From positions 20,993,945 to 21,057,944 of the forward strand of contig CP141132.1 in assembly GCA_035236585.1 (NCBI GenBank): a stretch of 64,000 nt of DNA. Direction: 5' to 3'. This document shows, in pieces, positions 62,593 through 64,000 of the stretch (its first letter is position 1; the number at the start of each line of letters is the position of its first letter). The position numbers were made by a program, and so were the translations under genes. This DNA is from Warburgia ugandensis. Its lineage: Eukaryota; Streptophyta; Magnoliopsida; Canellales; Canellaceae. The notes beneath the pieces were generated by a model that saw only the letters and a program-made list of their open reading frames with translations, searched no databases and was not told where the DNA came from.

Positions 62593-62839
62593 GCAAGCTT
62601 GTGCTTAGGAGGTGTTTGAGCATCTAGTTTGGCAATATACAAAAACGAAATACAATTGGATATCCAAGCCATTTATAAGGAACAATATATAATCATACCA
62701 TCTTAACCTTACAACAATATTCATATCACATACATCTTGATTCATTTCAAGTAATTTCATATCGTAACATTTCATCGTATATCAACTCGTGATATAAACA
62801 TTTATGTCAATCCATCAAATAACATATTAGATCGCCAGG

Positions 62840-63240
62840 TAGGCAAAATCCATGCCAAGTCAAATTAAAACAATTCACAATCACATGTGTCACTATAGTA
62901 TAACACAATCTCATCCATGTACAACATCAATACATGTAAAACCACAAGACGTCCATGTAAAGGATAATTCATGTTGTCAGTATGCACAAATCAGTGATAA
63001 AACAATTGAATCACTTTTCAATTCAATATCAGGCTAATCCATGCCATATCAAATCCAAGCATATCAGCTCACCACAGGCAAATCTATGCCCAATCCATAT
63101 GAGAGCTTATTACCTCACCACAGGCAAATCCATGCCAAATATACATCGAGCATATCAGCTCACTATCAACAAATCCATGCCAAAAACCAAATCTCAAATC
63201 AAATCATGCATGTAAAAACAATCTCACATTTCATCTATGC
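62840..63240. repeat. Degenerate tandem repeats in the right-edge LTR
   Basis: AAATC(C/T)ATGCC recurs at irregular steps of about 55-65 bases, often after CAGCTCACCACAGGC or CAGCTCACTATCAAC. It corresponds in position to the variable zones at 20890-21060 and 17700-17830. Confidence 0.6.
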
Positions 63241-64000
63241 CCAACCCACGACCATACCATGCACTTAGAAACTTGTCGCCTAGAAGCTGCCGCCTAGAAG
63301 CCTACCAGTGCCACATGCACCTACCCTCATCAGCCGTCCTCATCGATAACCCACTAGTACAAATCGTGAATCACACTTCAATTACATGTAAGAGATAAAA
63401 TTGTGATGAAATACAAATCATATGTCAAATCAGGGTTACATATCAAACTGAAATGAGCGATCAAATCCATGAGATGCATAAATGAAATGCAGGTGTTACT
63501 AGTGCTAAATCAAGAATCTTAGATACTCCACATCTCTATCATTGTCATTCATATCTCTCAATAACATTCACATATCATTATAATTCATACATCTCAAATC
63601 ATATCCACGTATTAAAATAATCATCTAATATCCTTGTCATCAAAGGAAATCTTTCATGAATGATGCACTCATACTTTGTGATCATATTATCTACTAATTC
63701 ATTAAAATCTATTACATGTATTTGACTGAATACATGTTATTTGATTAGACTAATAATAGGGCCATAGTCCGAATATATGGATAAATTAAAAATGTCAAAA
63801 CAACCTACCTGGAATTGTGGTTCTAATCTTTTGAAAACGATAGGCATCACACATGAAGGTTGATCAGCTCTCAAGATTCACCAATCTCAATCTTTATCAT
63901 GTAAATTTGAGAAAACATATGTTTAACTTCATTATTTTATATTCAACATATAGATCAATTCATCAAATCTTAAATCTAATGGTTAGATGGCTCTCGATGC

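Larger units (their letters stand above)
62141..64000 (-). mobile_element. Minus-strand gypsy LTR (partial), related to the outer element's LTR
   Basis: On the plus strand it begins TGTGAGTATC, next to primer-site remains, and runs out of the window. Its order of blocks follows the 20192-27432 LTR: AT-rich end, a perfect hairpin (62561-62592) followed by CAGCAAGCTTGTGCTTAGGAGG (compare CAGCAGGCTAAGCTTAGTAGAGG near 20616), then a repeat-rich zone (62840-63240) and AATCTAATGGTTAGAT-type phrases at the end. Sequence identity outside these landmarks is low, so it is a relative and not the same family. The lysine/glutamine-rich frames here come from the repeats. Confidence 0.65.

Noticed and set aside
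62840-63240. Short repeats at fairly regular steps, CRISPR-like at first glance
   Set aside because: The repeats are degenerate, spacing varies, and the context is a plant LTR. CRISPR arrays are not expected here.

Overview
This window looks like gene-poor, repeat-packed nuclear DNA of a flowering plant. Almost everything I can read is transposable element: chromodomain-bearing Ty3/gypsy elements with very long LTRs, Ty1/copia elements, RTE-type LINEs and long GA/CT microsatellites. No host gene, tRNA or rRNA is convincingly present. One 114-bp stretch near 54.5 kb could be a fossil exon. The species cannot be named from this sequence.

Layout, 1-27.4 kb. One minus-strand Ty3/gypsy element (the 'outer' element) runs from its 5' LTR (right edge 27432) to its 3' LTR, which leaves the window at position 1. 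It is split by later arrivals: a complete plus-strand gypsy element (3286-13121, 'G2') and a solo LTR in its pol region (13688-18581, TSD TAAAC). A second solo LTR sits inside its 5' LTR (23372-26686, TSD AAAAG).

Layout, 27.4-43.5 kb. A minus-strand copia element ('Copia-2') lies in two pieces (27433-28069 and 39611-41460). Another minus-strand copia element ('Copia-1', 28075-39605, TSD TTTTT) is inserted in its integrase. Copia-1 is itself opened between its leader and gag by a plus-strand LTR-type remnant with a tRNA-Asp-like primer site (about 33.3-39.05 kb). The outer gypsy element ends abruptly in Copia-2, so it probably also inserted into Copia-2. That would make Copia-2 the oldest readable layer. 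A decayed LTR-like stretch follows.

Layout, 43.5-54.4 kb. Two head-to-tail plus-strand RTE LINEs (43.54-47.9 kb) face an inverted third copy (50.45-53.56 kb) and a short 3' piece (54.24 kb). Between them is AT-rich unique-looking DNA and a 115-bp uninterrupted alternating purine-pyrimidine tract.

Layout, 54.8-64 kb. A long plus-strand gypsy LTR (54811-59018) is followed by a three-unit, 1.1-kb tandem array made of LTR end, primer-binding site and leader. A further minus-strand gypsy LTR (62141 to the window end) follows.

The parts with most to offer are the LTR/PBS tandem array, a base-pair-covarying hairpin shared by three gypsy LTRs, long CT tracts placed just after LTR TATA boxes, and the fully ordered nest of insertions. 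All coordinates and identities come from reading by eye; no alignment was run.
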